Numbered from the stretch's first letter, positions 19,712 through 29,708 are shown. The stretch is 52,207 nucleotides of DNA from Trichodesmium erythraeum GBRTRLIN201 (GCA_018457135.1 JAGGDU010000038.1:1-52207), one strand, 5' to 3'. A program made the numbers and translations. Notes: generated from the letters alone by a model not told the origin.

Positions 19712-20884
19712 AATAGATTACTCATGAGCAATATTTCTCATAATAATTGTAATATTAATTGGTTATTTGAGAATAGTTTTAGATTTTATATAACTAATAT
19801 CAAGTATTGTTGATTAGCTATAATAAGTCCGACACCTTTAGTCATTTTTAAATTAATTTTATGGCCAAGCTATGATTATGATATAATGAGAAAAAAAATC
19901 AACAAATAATGGAAAAAAAGATATCTCAGCCTTGGGGAAAAAGTCTTTGAATTTTGAGGAACATAGTTCGATGGGTAATAAATCAGATGATGATCCAAGG
20001 TTTGAAAATTAAATTTGCTCCTGTGGAATAAATTAACTATTGAATTATAAAACTTGTGTAGAGACTTAAATCATCCATCAGTACAATTGCTATGGACCTG
20101 GTTAGAGGTACTAAAATTTGCTTGATATATGTTTTAAATACATTTTTATTTGTACTACCAGTTACTTTTATTTACTCAAATAAACCATAACTGACTTTCA
20201 GGAACTAAAACACTTATATTATTACTTTTATTTTTACTTTTATTTATAGGGGTATTGCTAAGGATTATCTTTCCTATTTTTCGTTGAAGATAAAGAAAAA
20301 TCACTCGTTATTAACTCCTAATTTGTTGACAAAAAAAAATTATTTATGTCTACTAAACCAAGCTATTTCTAATGCACAAATGCTTTACATATTTGATATT
20401 TTATCTCTGTTAGTCACCAAACATAAAGACTTTTTTTTCTACTTATATTAATTTTTTTTTGCTCAATATATTGTTGATATACTTACTTTCACTCCGGTTA
20501 TAATTTATAAATATTGACATAATAAGTCACAAAGTCAAATAACCCGTTTCAGATTTATAGGTGGGGCTCGACGGGGCTTTTGTTGACCCTAATTATTCAC
20601 AAGAAAAATATCACCTGGATAGACATAATAAATATATTAACTTTTCCAACTGGACACTAGATAGACTTTGCCTCTACTATTATACTTTTATACCTATATA
20701 AATATACCTATATAAAAACTGGTAAAGCCCTTCTGTGAATTTACTTTAGCTTATTGATAATTGTCAAGTATGCATTAGCTAATTATAGATCATTATGAGT
20801 TTCCAAAACTGCTGTAATTTTCGATTAATAGTGGTAAACATTAAAATTGTTGGTGATTTTGGCAGATAATTTTTCCCAGTATAT
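19712..20884. other. Gene-free spacer of 1.2 kb
   Basis: AT-rich and stop-filled in every frame. It must include the grxC promoter near its left end. A short GC patch at 20560-20582 (GTGGGGCTCGACGGGGCTTTT) has an internal GGGGCT repeat but no clear fold. No tRNA or gene remnant was recognised. Confidence 0.5.
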
Positions 20885-20944
20885 AAACCGGGTTTGTACT
20901 AGGTAGCATACCATACTAATATCTGTCTTCAAGTAACCCGGTTT
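20885..20944. repeat. Inverted repeat AAACCGGGTT...AACCCGGTTT downstream of hflX
   Basis: Perfect 10-bp arms at 20885-20894 and 20935-20944 with a 40-base spacer, 51 bases past the hflX stop. The arms are identical to those downstream of serA. The sequence of the right arm extended by CTC resembles the single copy at 38099-38112. Confidence 0.8.
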
Positions 20945-20995
20945 CTCATGAGATTTCATAGTTCGATTCATCAACGCCCAAAAAACTTTCTTCCT

Positions 20996-22720
20996 TCAAG
21001 AAGCAACAACATAATCAATAAGCTGTGCGAGTCGTTGACGTAAGGTTTCCAAACCTAGAGCTTTTGCAGCAGAAATAAATACTGCCATCGGATATTCTTC
21101 ATGAGCAAATTTTAAAGTATCTCCATCTACTTCATCAATTTTGTTAAAAGCAACTAAAGCAGGTCCTGGAGTTTCTGGCATTTCCTGCAAAATAGTCATC
21201 ACAGAGCGTATTTGACTTTGCCAAGCCGGGTGAGACAGATCTACTACATGAAGTAAAGCGTCTGCATCTGTAACTTCTTCTAGAGTTGCTCGAAAAGCAT
21301 TCATCAAAGTAGGAGGGAGTTCATGAATAAACCCTACCGTGTCAGTAATCACAATTGTAGTTGGTTTTCCAGTAACAGTATCAGGAACATTCAAACGACG
21401 AGTAATAGGATCTAGAGTAGCAAATAGTTTATCTGCTGCATAAACTTCTGAATTGGTAAGTGTATTCAATAATGTAGATTTACCAGCATTCGTGTATCCC
21501 ACTATTGCCACTGTTGGCACTTCTTGATGTTGGCGATGTTGTCTTAGGCGGGAACGGTGTGCTTGTAATTGATTAACTTCTTTCTGCAAGCGAGATATCC
21601 TAGCGTTAATGGCCCGACGCTCTGTTTCTAACTTAGTTTCACCAGGTCCCCTCGTACCAATACCACCACCCAGACGAGACATTGCTTCGCCTTGGCCTGT
21701 AAGATGGGGAATAGTATATTTTAATTGAGCTAATTCCACTTGCAACTTTCCAGCGCGAGATTGAGCGCGTTGGGCAAAGATGTCCAGAATAACTTCGGTG
21801 CGGTCTACAACTCTCACACCAATTTTTGTTTCTAGGTTGCGTACTTGAGCAGGGGAAAGGTCTTGGTCAAATACAACTAGGTTCGCTCCGACCGTTTGAA
21901 CACTCAGAGCAATTTCTTGAACTTTACCTTCTCCTACAACTGTTTGGGGATGGGGATGCGATCGCTTCTGATCCACTGTTTTTAGGACCTTACCTCCAGC
22001 CGTTTCAACAAGTCGAGCTAATTCAGCTAATCCATCTTCAAATTGCTGGTTGGTCATTTTATCTATTTTTAGCCCCACCAAAAGGACTAGGTCTTGGTCA
22101 GAATCAACTTCTTGAGCAATAAATTCTCGTTGAAATTCTGCTTCTAGTCCATCAATTAAGTCAATGAAGTCTTGTTTGGCCAAAGCATCAAGACTAAGAG
22201 GAGGTGATACGCTCCAAAAATTCAGCTTTTGAATATCAGTATTCACACCTTCGTGTGTGGGAATGGGTAATAGGTGAGCTAGATAAGCTTGTTTAATGTA
22301 ACCTGTTGCTCCTCCACCTCGACGTTTAAATCCTTCACCGGTTAGCGTCAGTATCACTAGAGCATCAAGTCGTTGAATTACCATTGCAGTTAGAGCAGCT
22401 TCTGAAGGATCTTCTGCTTTCAGGTTAGTAGCAATACAACGAATACCACTAAGACGACCATTACCATAACGAGGTAATTCCAAGGGTGGAATTTGGGTTT
22501 GGTGGGGTGTACCAACTCCCACACGGATAATTTGTCCCCTACGATTAATATATACGCAGATTGATTGGCCAACTTCTGTACTGATGGAGGCGACTCTTTG
22601 AGCAAACTCAGAGGTAGTTAGGCGATCGCTTGTTAGTCGCTGATGATACAACCTTTGCAGTTGTTTAAGTTGGCTAGATTTTAGACCTTTCAGATTTCCG
22701 TAGATAGTTTCGATAGGCAT
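20996..22720 (-). CDS. hflX: GTPase HflX, long cyanobacterial form
   Basis: 574 aa, about 150 residues longer than the E. coli protein because of an N-terminal extension (1-205) seen in cyanobacteria. HflX splits stalled or stress-inactivated 70S ribosomes. The HflX domain carries VVGEGKVQEI and GGGIGTRGPGETKLE (351-365), the long coiled hairpin lies at 366-400, and the G domain has G1 GYTNAGKS (408-415), TLDPITRR (435-442), DTVG (460-463), NKID (526-529) and SAA (550-552). All nucleotide-binding residues look intact. It is transcribed alone. Confidence 0.95.
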   Translation of the reverse strand: MPIETIYGNLKGLKSSQLKQLQRLYHQRLTSDRLTTSEFAQRVASISTEVGQSICVYINRRGQIIRVGVGTPHQTQIPPLELPRYGNGRLSGIRCIATNLKAEDPSEAALTAMVIQRLDALVILTLTGEGFKRRGGGATGYIKQAYLAHLLPIPTHEGVNTDIQKLNFWSVSPPLSLDALAKQDFIDLIDGLEAEFQREFIAQEVDSDQDLVLLVGLKIDKMTNQQFEDGLAELARLVETAGGKVLKTVDQKRSHPHPQTVVGEGKVQEIALSVQTVGANLVVFDQDLSPAQVRNLETKIGVRVVDRTEVILDIFAQRAQSRAGKLQVELAQLKYTIPHLTGQGEAMSRLGGGIGTRGPGETKLETERRAINARISRLQKEVNQLQAHRSRLRQHRQHQEVPTVAIVGYTNAGKSTLLNTLTNSEVYAADKLFATLDPITRRLNVPDTVTGKPTTIVITDTVGFIHELPPTLMNAFRATLEEVTDADALLHVVDLSHPAWQSQIRSVMTILQEMPETPGPALVAFNKIDEVDGDTLKFAHEEYPMAVFISAAKALGLETLRQRLAQLIDYVVAS

Positions 22721-23966
22721 TCCTAGCCACGTATTTGTGGCCCCTCAGTATATTACTTCTGATTATTATTATAGATATATATAAATATTTCAATTATACT
22801 AGTCCTATTTTAACTTTGTCCAAAATCTTGTCCCTTTTTGAGAATGGAGAATAGTCAATGGTCAATAGGCAAGAGTTTTGAAGTTGATTTCTAGTTTTTG
22901 AATCTTGACAACCCTGTTAAAGAATTACGATACAATAGAAATATTTGGGCGTCACTGATTAGTAATTATCTATTATGATTTAGGAAGAGTAAAAATTTTA
23001 GACAGTGCAGCAGAAGACGAGTAGAATATTTGAGCATCTCCAAGGACTTGAGTAAAAGGGTTTTATGAGGAAGGGTTTTTTATGGGACGGCAAGCCCAAT
23101 ATTAACGACTACAGATTTGAGATAGAAAATACTGTTGGCCAAGTAGTCGGCAATTTTTCCTGGTCTGGGTAGAGTTATATTTCCGACATTTTATGTGTGA
23201 AGTTCTACAACATTTATCATTACTTTTCAGCAATGCTGGATTTTCTTTTAGTTGAAGTATTTTTCAGTTATCGAAGGCAAAAACTTTCTATATATAGTTT
23301 TCAGATAGCTTGTCACCTCGTGAGCATTTCCACACTTTTTTGACGCACTACCAGTTATGGTTTGGGTGATGTCAAGGTAAACATTGAGGATAGGTCTTTT
23401 CATAGGAAACTATTACTTTGGTTTAATGGGTTTTTGGTGTTAGCAGAGCAAGTGTGACTGCTGTATCGTTACTATAAATATTTGGATCTATCCCATTTTA
23501 TTAGTGGGATAGGTTTTTAATTATTAGAAAGCTTAATTTTTTGTAATAAATACCGATTTTCTCCTACTGGCAACATTTTTTTACTTTTGGTAACCAATGT
23601 ATGGTTCTGGAAAACTTGTCACTTTTAAGGAGAAAAATTAATATATAAATATAGATAAAAAAAATACTATTAAATTCCTTTGATAAGATATATGGATAAT
23701 TTACCACTAAAAATAAATAAATACTTATCATAGATCAATATATCTGAGATGACTTAGTATTAATAAAAAACTTTATCAAGGGTAAGGGTAAATTTAAATA
23801 TTTTTGTCTAAAATTAAGACTTACGCAGAGGAAACAATAAATTGTTAAAACAAAAACAATGGTATCAACCGGACGCAACCTTAGGTAAGTTTTAAAATAT
23901 AAAAATGTGACAAAAATACTTCAAAGTTGTACAGCTATAAAACAGCTTAACTTTAGGAGAAAAGCA
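22721..23966. other. Spacer between divergent hflX and ppsA
   Basis: 1.25 kb without a gene. It includes promoters for both neighbours. A GCTTGTCACCTCGTGA 16-mer (23308-23323) is shared with 15.0 kb, and a lone AGACTTACGCA (23818-23828) resembles the MITE end. The stretch 22990-23180 is less AT-rich but contains several stops in every frame. I see no RNA gene. Confidence 0.5.
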
Positions 23967-26444
23967 ATGACAAATATATTAGAAATCAAACAAGAGACTA
24001 CTTCTACTAAAGAAAAATCTTTAATATTATGGTTTGATGAAGTTAGTATTAACGACATTCCATTAGTAGGAGGTAAAAACGCCTCCCTAGGGGAAATGAT
24101 GCAACAACTTGCTCCCAAAGGCATCAACATTCCTAAAGGCTTTGCTACCACTGCTTATGCTTACCGTGCCTTCATCAAAACAGCAGGTTTAGAAGCAAAA
24201 CTGCGCCAACTTTTCGCCGACCTTGATGTTGAAAATATTAAAAATTTGCAACAAAGGGGTAAAAAAGCCCGGGCATTAATAATGAAGACACCTTTCCCAG
24301 CAGAACTAGAAAGAGCGATAACTATAAACTACAAAACTCTATGTTACTTCTGCGGTCAAGACACAGATGTTGCAGTGCGTTCCAGTGCAACTGCGGAAGA
24401 TTTGCCCGATGCCAGTTTTGCTGGGCAACAAGAAACCTACCTTAATATTCACGGAATTAAAAGTCTACTCAAAGCAGTCCATAAATGTTTTGCTTCAATA
24501 TTCACAGACCGTGCTATCTCTTACCGTACTAGCAGAAACTATGATCACTTTGATATTGCTCTTTCTGTTGGTATTCAAAAAATGGTGCGTTCTGACCTGG
24601 CTACATCTGGGGTAATGTTTTCCATCGACACTGAAACTGGATTTCCCAATGCTGCCTTAATTACAGCAGCTTATGGTTTAGGAGAAAACGTTGTTCAAGG
24701 TGCAGTAAACCCTGATGAATATCTTGTCTTTAAACCAACACTCCAACAAGGTTTCTCTAGTATTCTCAACAAACGCCTGGGCACTAAGGCGGTCAAAATG
24801 GTCTATGATGGTAGTAACTCTACAAAAAACATATCTGTGCCATACCGAAAGCAACAACAGTTTGCTCTGAGTGATGATGAAATTTTACAACTCGCTCAAT
24901 GGGTAGTAGTTATAGAAAACCACTATTCCCAGGTGCGAGGTAGTTACACTCCCATGGATATTGAATGGGCAAAAGATGGGAACAATGATACTTTATACAT
25001 AGTCCAAGCGCGACCGGAAACTGTGCAATCTCAAAAATCTAGTAATGTGCTACATACTTATCACTTGAAAGATCAGGGGAAAGTTTTGGTGACTGGTCGC
25101 GCTGTAGGACAAGGGATAGCACAAGGTAATGTGTGCGTAATTCTGGATAAACATAAAATTGATAAGTTACAACCGGGAGAAGTATTAGTAACTAACAAAA
25201 CTGACCCGGACTGGGAACCTATTATGAAAAAGGCTAGTGCCATAGTGACTAACCAAGGTGGTCGTACTTGCCATGCTGCTATTATTGCAAGGGAAATGGG
25301 TATTCCGGCGATCGTGGGTTGTGAAAATGCTACTCAACTATTGGAGGATGCTCAGGCGGTTACTGTGTCATGTGCTGAAGGAGAAGTGGGTATGGTTTAT
25401 GAGGGTTTGCTACCTTTTGAGGATGTAGAAACAGTCTTGGATGATCTACCCGAAACTCGCACCCCCATCTTTATGAATGTGGGCAACCCAGAGGAAGCTT
25501 TTCGGTTATCGGCAATTCCTAATGATGGCGTAGGTTTGGCACGGTTGGAATTTGTGATTGCTAATCATATTGGGGTGCATCCCTTGGCATTGCTAAATTT
25601 TGATGAGGTGATGGATGAGGTTGAGAAAGCTAAAATTGCTAAATTAACTATGGGGTATGAAACAAAAGCAGATTTCTTTATTGATCGCCTAGCTTATGGT
25701 ATGGGAACGATCGCTGCTGCTTTTTATCCGAAACCTGTTATTTTGCGGATGAGTGATTTTAAGAGTAATGAATATGCCAATTTATTGGGTGGAAAACAGT
25801 TTGAACCAGATGAAGAAAATCCGATGATAGGTTGGCGGGGTGCATCCCGTTATTATCATCCTAAATATCGGGATGCTTTTGGTTTAGAATGTGTGGCGCT
25901 GAAGCGGGTTAGGGATCAAATGGGATTAGTAAATGTGATTCCCATGATTCCGTTTTGTCGTACTCCTGAAGAAGGGGAGAAGGTATTAAGGGAGATGAGT
26001 AAGTATGGTTTGGAGCGTGGTCAAAATGGTTTACAGGTTTATGTAATGTGTGAATTACCCAGTAATGTGATTTTGGTGGAACAGTTTGCTGAGGTCTTTG
26101 ATGGATTTTCTATTGGGTCAAATGATTTAACTCAGTTGGTATTGGGTTTAGACCGAGATTCAGCATTGGTTGCACAGGTTTTTGATGAACGCCATGATGC
26201 TGTGCGCAGGATGATCGAGATGGCAATTACTACTGCCCATGAATGCGGGCGTAAGATTGGCATTTGTGGTCAGGCACCTAGCGACTATCCTGAGTTTGCT
26301 CGGTTGTTGGTAGAGTTGGGAATTGACTCCATAAGTTTAAATCCTGATTCTGTTTTGAAGACTCGGTTTGAGGTGGCAAAGTTGGAAGTTAACTCCTCTA
26401 TTACCCCCAGAACTGTTTCATTTTCTGAACATATGGGGAGATAG
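23967..26444 (+). CDS. ppsA: Phosphoenolpyruvate synthase (pyruvate, water dikinase)
   Basis: 825 aa from the ATG at 23967, chosen because TAGGAG lies 8-10 bases upstream; a GTG at 23907 would add 20 residues without support. The enzyme converts pyruvate and ATP to phosphoenolpyruvate, AMP and phosphate. The N-terminal ATP-binding domain starts LVGGKNASLGEM and includes VAVRSSATAEDLPDASFAGQ. The phosphohistidine swivel domain has GGRTCHAAIIARE (catalytic His). The C-terminal PEP-utilising barrel has GLARLEF, GWRGASRY and FSIGSNDLTQL, with the active-site Cys in KIGICGQAPSD. A terminator lies 224 bp downstream. Confidence 0.95.
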   Translation: MTNILEIKQETTSTKEKSLILWFDEVSINDIPLVGGKNASLGEMMQQLAPKGINIPKGFATTAYAYRAFIKTAGLEAKLRQLFADLDVENIKNLQQRGKKARALIMKTPFPAELERAITINYKTLCYFCGQDTDVAVRSSATAEDLPDASFAGQQETYLNIHGIKSLLKAVHKCFASIFTDRAISYRTSRNYDHFDIALSVGIQKMVRSDLATSGVMFSIDTETGFPNAALITAAYGLGENVVQGAVNPDEYLVFKPTLQQGFSSILNKRLGTKAVKMVYDGSNSTKNISVPYRKQQQFALSDDEILQLAQWVVVIENHYSQVRGSYTPMDIEWAKDGNNDTLYIVQARPETVQSQKSSNVLHTYHLKDQGKVLVTGRAVGQGIAQGNVCVILDKHKIDKLQPGEVLVTNKTDPDWEPIMKKASAIVTNQGGRTCHAAIIAREMGIPAIVGCENATQLLEDAQAVTVSCAEGEVGMVYEGLLPFEDVETVLDDLPETRTPIFMNVGNPEEAFRLSAIPNDGVGLARLEFVIANHIGVHPLALLNFDEVMDEVEKAKIAKLTMGYETKADFFIDRLAYGMGTIAAAFYPKPVILRMSDFKSNEYANLLGGKQFEPDEENPMIGWRGASRYYHPKYRDAFGLECVALKRVRDQMGLVNVIPMIPFCRTPEEGEKVLREMSKYGLERGQNGLQVYVMCELPSNVILVEQFAEVFDGFSIGSNDLTQLVLGLDRDSALVAQVFDERHDAVRRMIEMAITTAHECGRKIGICGQAPSDYPEFARLLVELGIDSISLNPDSVLKTRFEVAKLEVNSSITPRTVSFSEHMGR

Positions 26445-26510
26445 CAGAGCTGTTTCATTCTTAAGTTTGGTGATCGGTTAACCACAGAAATGTGCTGATA
26501 GCCTCGCCAA

Positions 26511-26630
26511 GGTAATTACAGCAATTGGTACGGATGGTGAGGTAAAGTTGATTACTAATTTCTATTCTCAATTTACTAAAATGATCAAATTTTATACCTC
26601 ACCTATCTCCTAAACTGCTGTCAATTAAAT
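26511..26630. repeat. MITE-like imperfect palindrome of about 120 bp
   Basis: Left arm 26511-26546 and right arm 26591-26630 are imperfect reverse complements over about 36-38 bases, with a perfect core GGTGAGGTA (26536-26544) / TACCTCACC (26595-26603). The loop is about 50 bases. No target duplication was recognised. It lies just after ppsA and before its terminator. Confidence 0.6.
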
Positions 26631-26667
26631 ATTGGGAGGAAAGAAAAATTAGCGTGACTAGGAAATT

Positions 26668-26700
26668 AAAATTGGGTTTATTATTTCAACCCAATTTTTT
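26668..26700 (+). terminator. Rho-independent terminator of ppsA
   Basis: A perfect 11-bp stem AAAATTGGGTT (26668-26678) / AACCCAATTTT (26688-26698) with a 9-base loop, running into a T tract. It is the cleanest intrinsic terminator in the window. Confidence 0.8.
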
Positions 26701-26941
26701 GTTGAGAAAACCCTTGAGGTTTAAATGGGAATAAAACTTCACTATATTAATTAAAAAATAACTAACGATAGAACGAGCTAACATAATAATAAAATACCAT
26801 TTAAATAAGCTATATTCAATAAATTGTAAAACCTAATTCGTATATTAATAAACCGCAAGTCCTGAACTATTATTTTTCTTAAAACTTGGGAATCATAATC
26901 CTGACAATTCAAATCAGCAGCCTTTTGTACACTGAAATATT

Positions 26942-27029
26942 TTACTCATACTGCTACAATATTTCTGTATAGTTGTGTCAGTTTAAATCATAAAAGTTAA
27001 TTTTGATTTAACTTTGAAGCCCTCCTCAA
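26942..27029. repeat. Direct repeat, left copy, flanking the AIPR/PIN island
   Basis: An 88-bp segment beginning TTACTCATACTGCTACAATA matches 30746-30833 at about 80% with two short gaps. Shared blocks include GTTTAAAT, AAAGTTAATTT and ATTTAACT. It contains a TACAAT/TATAAT -10-like hexamer in both copies, so a promoter function is possible. Confidence 0.75.
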
Positions 27030-27066
27030 ACTTCAATCTTAAACTTCAATCATTATTGCTTTGTGC

Positions 27067-27220
27067 TTAGGTATTTATATAGGAACCTAAATTCTTATCC
27101 CGAAGAATTTTGCCCATTTTGTCATACTCTCGACGTATGGCTCTTATTAAGTGAACCATCTCAATTACTTGATTATCATCTGCTGCTAAAAATGCCGCTG
27201 TCAGGGCGATATTGCGTATA
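27067..27220 (-). pseudogene. C-terminal scrap of an AAA+ ATPase
   Basis: About 50 codons are open on the minus strand, from about 27220 down to the TAA at 27069-27067: YIRNIALTAAFLAADD..., then IRAIRREYDKMGKIL and SYIN at the end. The IRNIAL-AAFLAA block is the sensor-2 helix of AAA+ ATPases, and the RREYxKMGK tail is typical, as I recall, of the ATPase encoded with extracellular contractile injection systems. Everything upstream is missing. The sequence breaks off exactly where the AIPR homology begins on the other strand, so this point is a recombination junction. Confidence 0.5.
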
Positions 27221-28533
27221 TATGTGGAAATCACAAACCATATTTATGACAAGGCATCAAGCTTTAAATCGAATCCTAAAATTAAATTATTCTATGTTAC
27301 AACTGGAAAATGGACAGATGACCCAAATTTAAAGGGTATAATTAAACATGAAATTGAATCAGTTGAAGAAACAGAATTATTTGATAAAGTTTTTTTCAAA
27401 GCACTTGGTGCGAGAGATTTGTCTACTGCATATAGAAAAACTAAAGAATCTGTAAGCACAACAATTAACTTTAACAATAGAATTACAATGCCAGAGATAA
27501 ATGGTATATCTCAAGCTTATATTGGACTTTTACCATATAAGGAATTTTATAAAATTGTATCTGACGATGAAGGTAATTTGCTAAGTATCTTTGAAGATAA
27601 TGTTAGAGATTTTCAAGGAGAAAACAATGATGTAAATGGCGGTATTTCAACAACTCTAAAGCATGAAGGTTCAGAAATATTTAGTGTTCTGAATAATGGA
27701 GTTACAATAGTTGCAAGTTCAATTTCACCTACTGGAAACCAATTTACAATTAAAGACTATCAAATTGTTAATGGTTGTCAAACAAGTAACGTTTTATACA
27801 ATAATTGTGATTCTCCAAATATCAATAATGTTAATATTCCGATTAAATTAATTGCTACTACAGATGATGATGTAAAAACGAGAATTACACTTGCAACAAA
27901 CAATCAAACACCGATTAAAAAAGAACAATTAGCTTCTTTAACACAATTTCAAAGAAGTCTTGAGCAATATTACAATTCATTTTCTGGAGAATCGAAAATT
28001 TATTATGAGCGTAGGTCTAAACAATACAATTCTGACAACAAAGTATTAAAATCAAGGATTATTACTGTACCATATCAAATAAAATCATTTGCAGGTATGT
28101 TTCTAGATGAACCTCATAACGTAACAAGCTATTTTGGTTTAATAGTTAGAAGGTTAAATGAGGGTAAAATTCAAATTTTCAACAATGAACATTTTCCATC
28201 ACCATATTATACAAGTGCATTTGCGTACTATAAACTTGAAACATTCTTCAGAAAAGGATTAATTGATAAGTCATATCGAAAAGTTAAGTTTCACATTCTT
28301 ATGTTATTCAGAATGTGTAAAAAAACAGAATTACCACCATTTAACAGTAAAAAGATAGATAATTATTGTGAGGATTTATTGAATTTTTAAATGACGATGA
28401 TAAAGCAGTAGAAACTTTCAAAAAGTGTATTAAAATAATTGATGATTCTGACTTTAAAAAAATGGATAAACAAGATGTAAAACTTTTATCTAAAACCAAA
28501 ATACTGATTGACTATATGAACAGAAATAAATAA
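27212..28533 (+). pseudogene. AIPR-family abortive-infection protein, 5'-truncated and frameshifted
   Basis: The reading frame opens after a TGA at 27170 and has no ATG; TTG at 27212 is the first usable start. AIPR landmarks are DNVRDFQG (129-136), NNGVTIV (161-167) and VNGCQTSNVLY (186-196). Compared with usual AIPR proteins of about 550-600 aa, the N-terminal 150 or so residues are absent. The frame stops at 28390 in a T5 run; reading one base back continues with FLNDDDKAVETFKKCIKII to ...YMNRNK and TAA at 28531-28533, so one T was probably lost from a T6 run. AIPR proteins act in abortive phage defence. This copy is probably dead. Confidence 0.75.
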
Positions 28534-28539
28534 AAATTG

Positions 28540-28672
28540 GTGGCAACAATGGCTATAAGTAATTGCTTGTTCTCGCCTACTTCTGAAAACCCTTGCAGAT
28601 TTTCAGTTTGGTGTGTACTTGAAAAGTTAACCGCTAAACCATGCAACTACTTATAGCCGAGACTGTTACAAC
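28540..28672. repeat. Long imperfect inverted repeat between AIPR and PIN genes
   Basis: GGCTATAAGTA (28552-28562) pairs perfectly with TACTTATAGCC (28651-28661 region). Outside these arms GTGGCAACA (left) pairs with TGTTACAAC (right) after unpaired bases (AT on the left, GAGAC on the right). The whole is about 130 bp with about 90 bases between the arms. The layout (two paired boxes per arm with extra-helical bases) resembles integron attC sites in shape, but the GTTRRRY core is not matched. It separates two co-oriented accessory genes. Confidence 0.6.
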
Positions 28673-28688
28673 ACATTTGACCAAAACT

Positions 28689-29708
28689 ATGGATATAATT
28701 TTTATTGATACTTCAATTTTTGAATCAAACAACTTTTTGGAAAGCGATAGGATTAAAGAAGTGTATAAGCTAGCTGAAAGAGGTGAAATAAAGGTTGTTC
28801 TTCCAGAATTGACTTATGATGAAATCTTAAACCGAATATCAAAGAATATTGAGGAGTCTAGTCAAAAATTCAACAAATATCGACAGGACACTCGAATTCT
28901 TAGGAATATACCTTCCCTCTCTGAAAAATTTAAACCATTTGAAAAAAGACAAGTTAAAGAAGAACTATACGAAATCGTAAAAGAAAAATTTTCGCAATCT
29001 AACTTCGAAATTATTGCTTACCCCACATTAAACATTAAAGAGATTTTTAGGAGTTATTTTGATAAAACATTTCCTTTTGGATCGGGAGGAAAAAAAAGTG
29101 AATTCCCTGATGCTTTTACTCTGAAATCCATAGAGATTTGGGCAGAGGAAAACAACGTTAAAGTTTTAGCATTCTCAAAGGACAAGGATATGCTAAAGTA
29201 CACGAGCGAGCATTTAGAAATAATCGAAGATTTCAACAAGTATTTAAGTGACAAAATAAAAGAAATAGAAGTTGCTTCAAACAAAAAACGTCTTCGTCTT
29301 GACCAAGTAGAAGACATTATTCAAAACAGACCCGAAAGGACTCAAAAAGAAATTAAAGAATGGGTTGAGAATCAGCTTGATAATTATTCAAAATATTATG
29401 ACTATTCGAACCAATGTGAAGTTCACGATGTGTCAATTATAGAAGTGGAAACTAATATTGAAGATTATACCATAACTAATATTTCTAAAGACTACATATC
29501 AGTTGAGTTGAGAGTACGGATAAACTATCAAGTTCAAATAATAATTGATGATGAGGACTCTATATATAAAGACGATGATACTAAAGAATTGTTTTTCCGA
29601 GAAACCAAGCCAGATTTAGTGGGCGACATAATAGATATTGATGTTGATTTAAGATTTTACTTTGAACCTGATGATGACACTGTTTACACTTACCAACCCC
29701 TAATCTAA
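28689..29708 (+). CDS. PIN-domain protein, DUF4935-like putative ribonuclease
   Basis: 339 aa from the ATG at 28689 (MDIIFIDTSIFESNNF). An ATG at 28641 adds 16 residues, but it lies inside the arm of the inverted repeat, so I reject it. The N-terminal 185 residues form a PIN nuclease: D7 (FIDTSIF), E40/E45 (LPELTYDEIL), D141 (EFPDAFTL) and D165/D167 (FSKDKDM) supply the acidic metal site. The C-terminal 150 residues are acidic and beta-rich, family unknown. DUF4935 proteins are often found in defence or toxin contexts. No antitoxin-like small ORF is adjacent. It is intact beside a dead AIPR gene and an IS1. Confidence 0.75.
   Translation: MDIIFIDTSIFESNNFLESDRIKEVYKLAERGEIKVVLPELTYDEILNRISKNIEESSQKFNKYRQDTRILRNIPSLSEKFKPFEKRQVKEELYEIVKEKFSQSNFEIIAYPTLNIKEIFRSYFDKTFPFGSGGKKSEFPDAFTLKSIEIWAEENNVKVLAFSKDKDMLKYTSEHLEIIEDFNKYLSDKIKEIEVASNKKRLRLDQVEDIIQNRPERTQKEIKEWVENQLDNYSKYYDYSNQCEVHDVSIIEVETNIEDYTITNISKDYISVELRVRINYQVQIIIDDEDSIYKDDDTKELFFRETKPDLVGDIIDIDVDLRFYFEPDDDTVYTYQPLI

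Noticed and set aside
20955-20980. GTTCGATTC resembling a tRNA T-loop
   Set aside because: No acceptor stem, anticodon arm or D arm can be formed around it.
27063-27332. An 89-codon ORF on the plus strand before the AIPR gene
   Set aside because: It overlaps the AAA+ ATPase tail on the other strand and the AIPR frame; composition and content do not look like protein.
28370-28400. Programmed -1 frameshift in the AIPR gene
   Set aside because: The site lacks a proper slippery heptamer, and the gene is already truncated at its 5' end; loss of one T is simpler.
28540-28672. A canonical integron attC site
   Set aside because: Neither arm carries the GTTRRRY/RYYYAAC cores, and no integron integrase is in the window; only the shape is similar.
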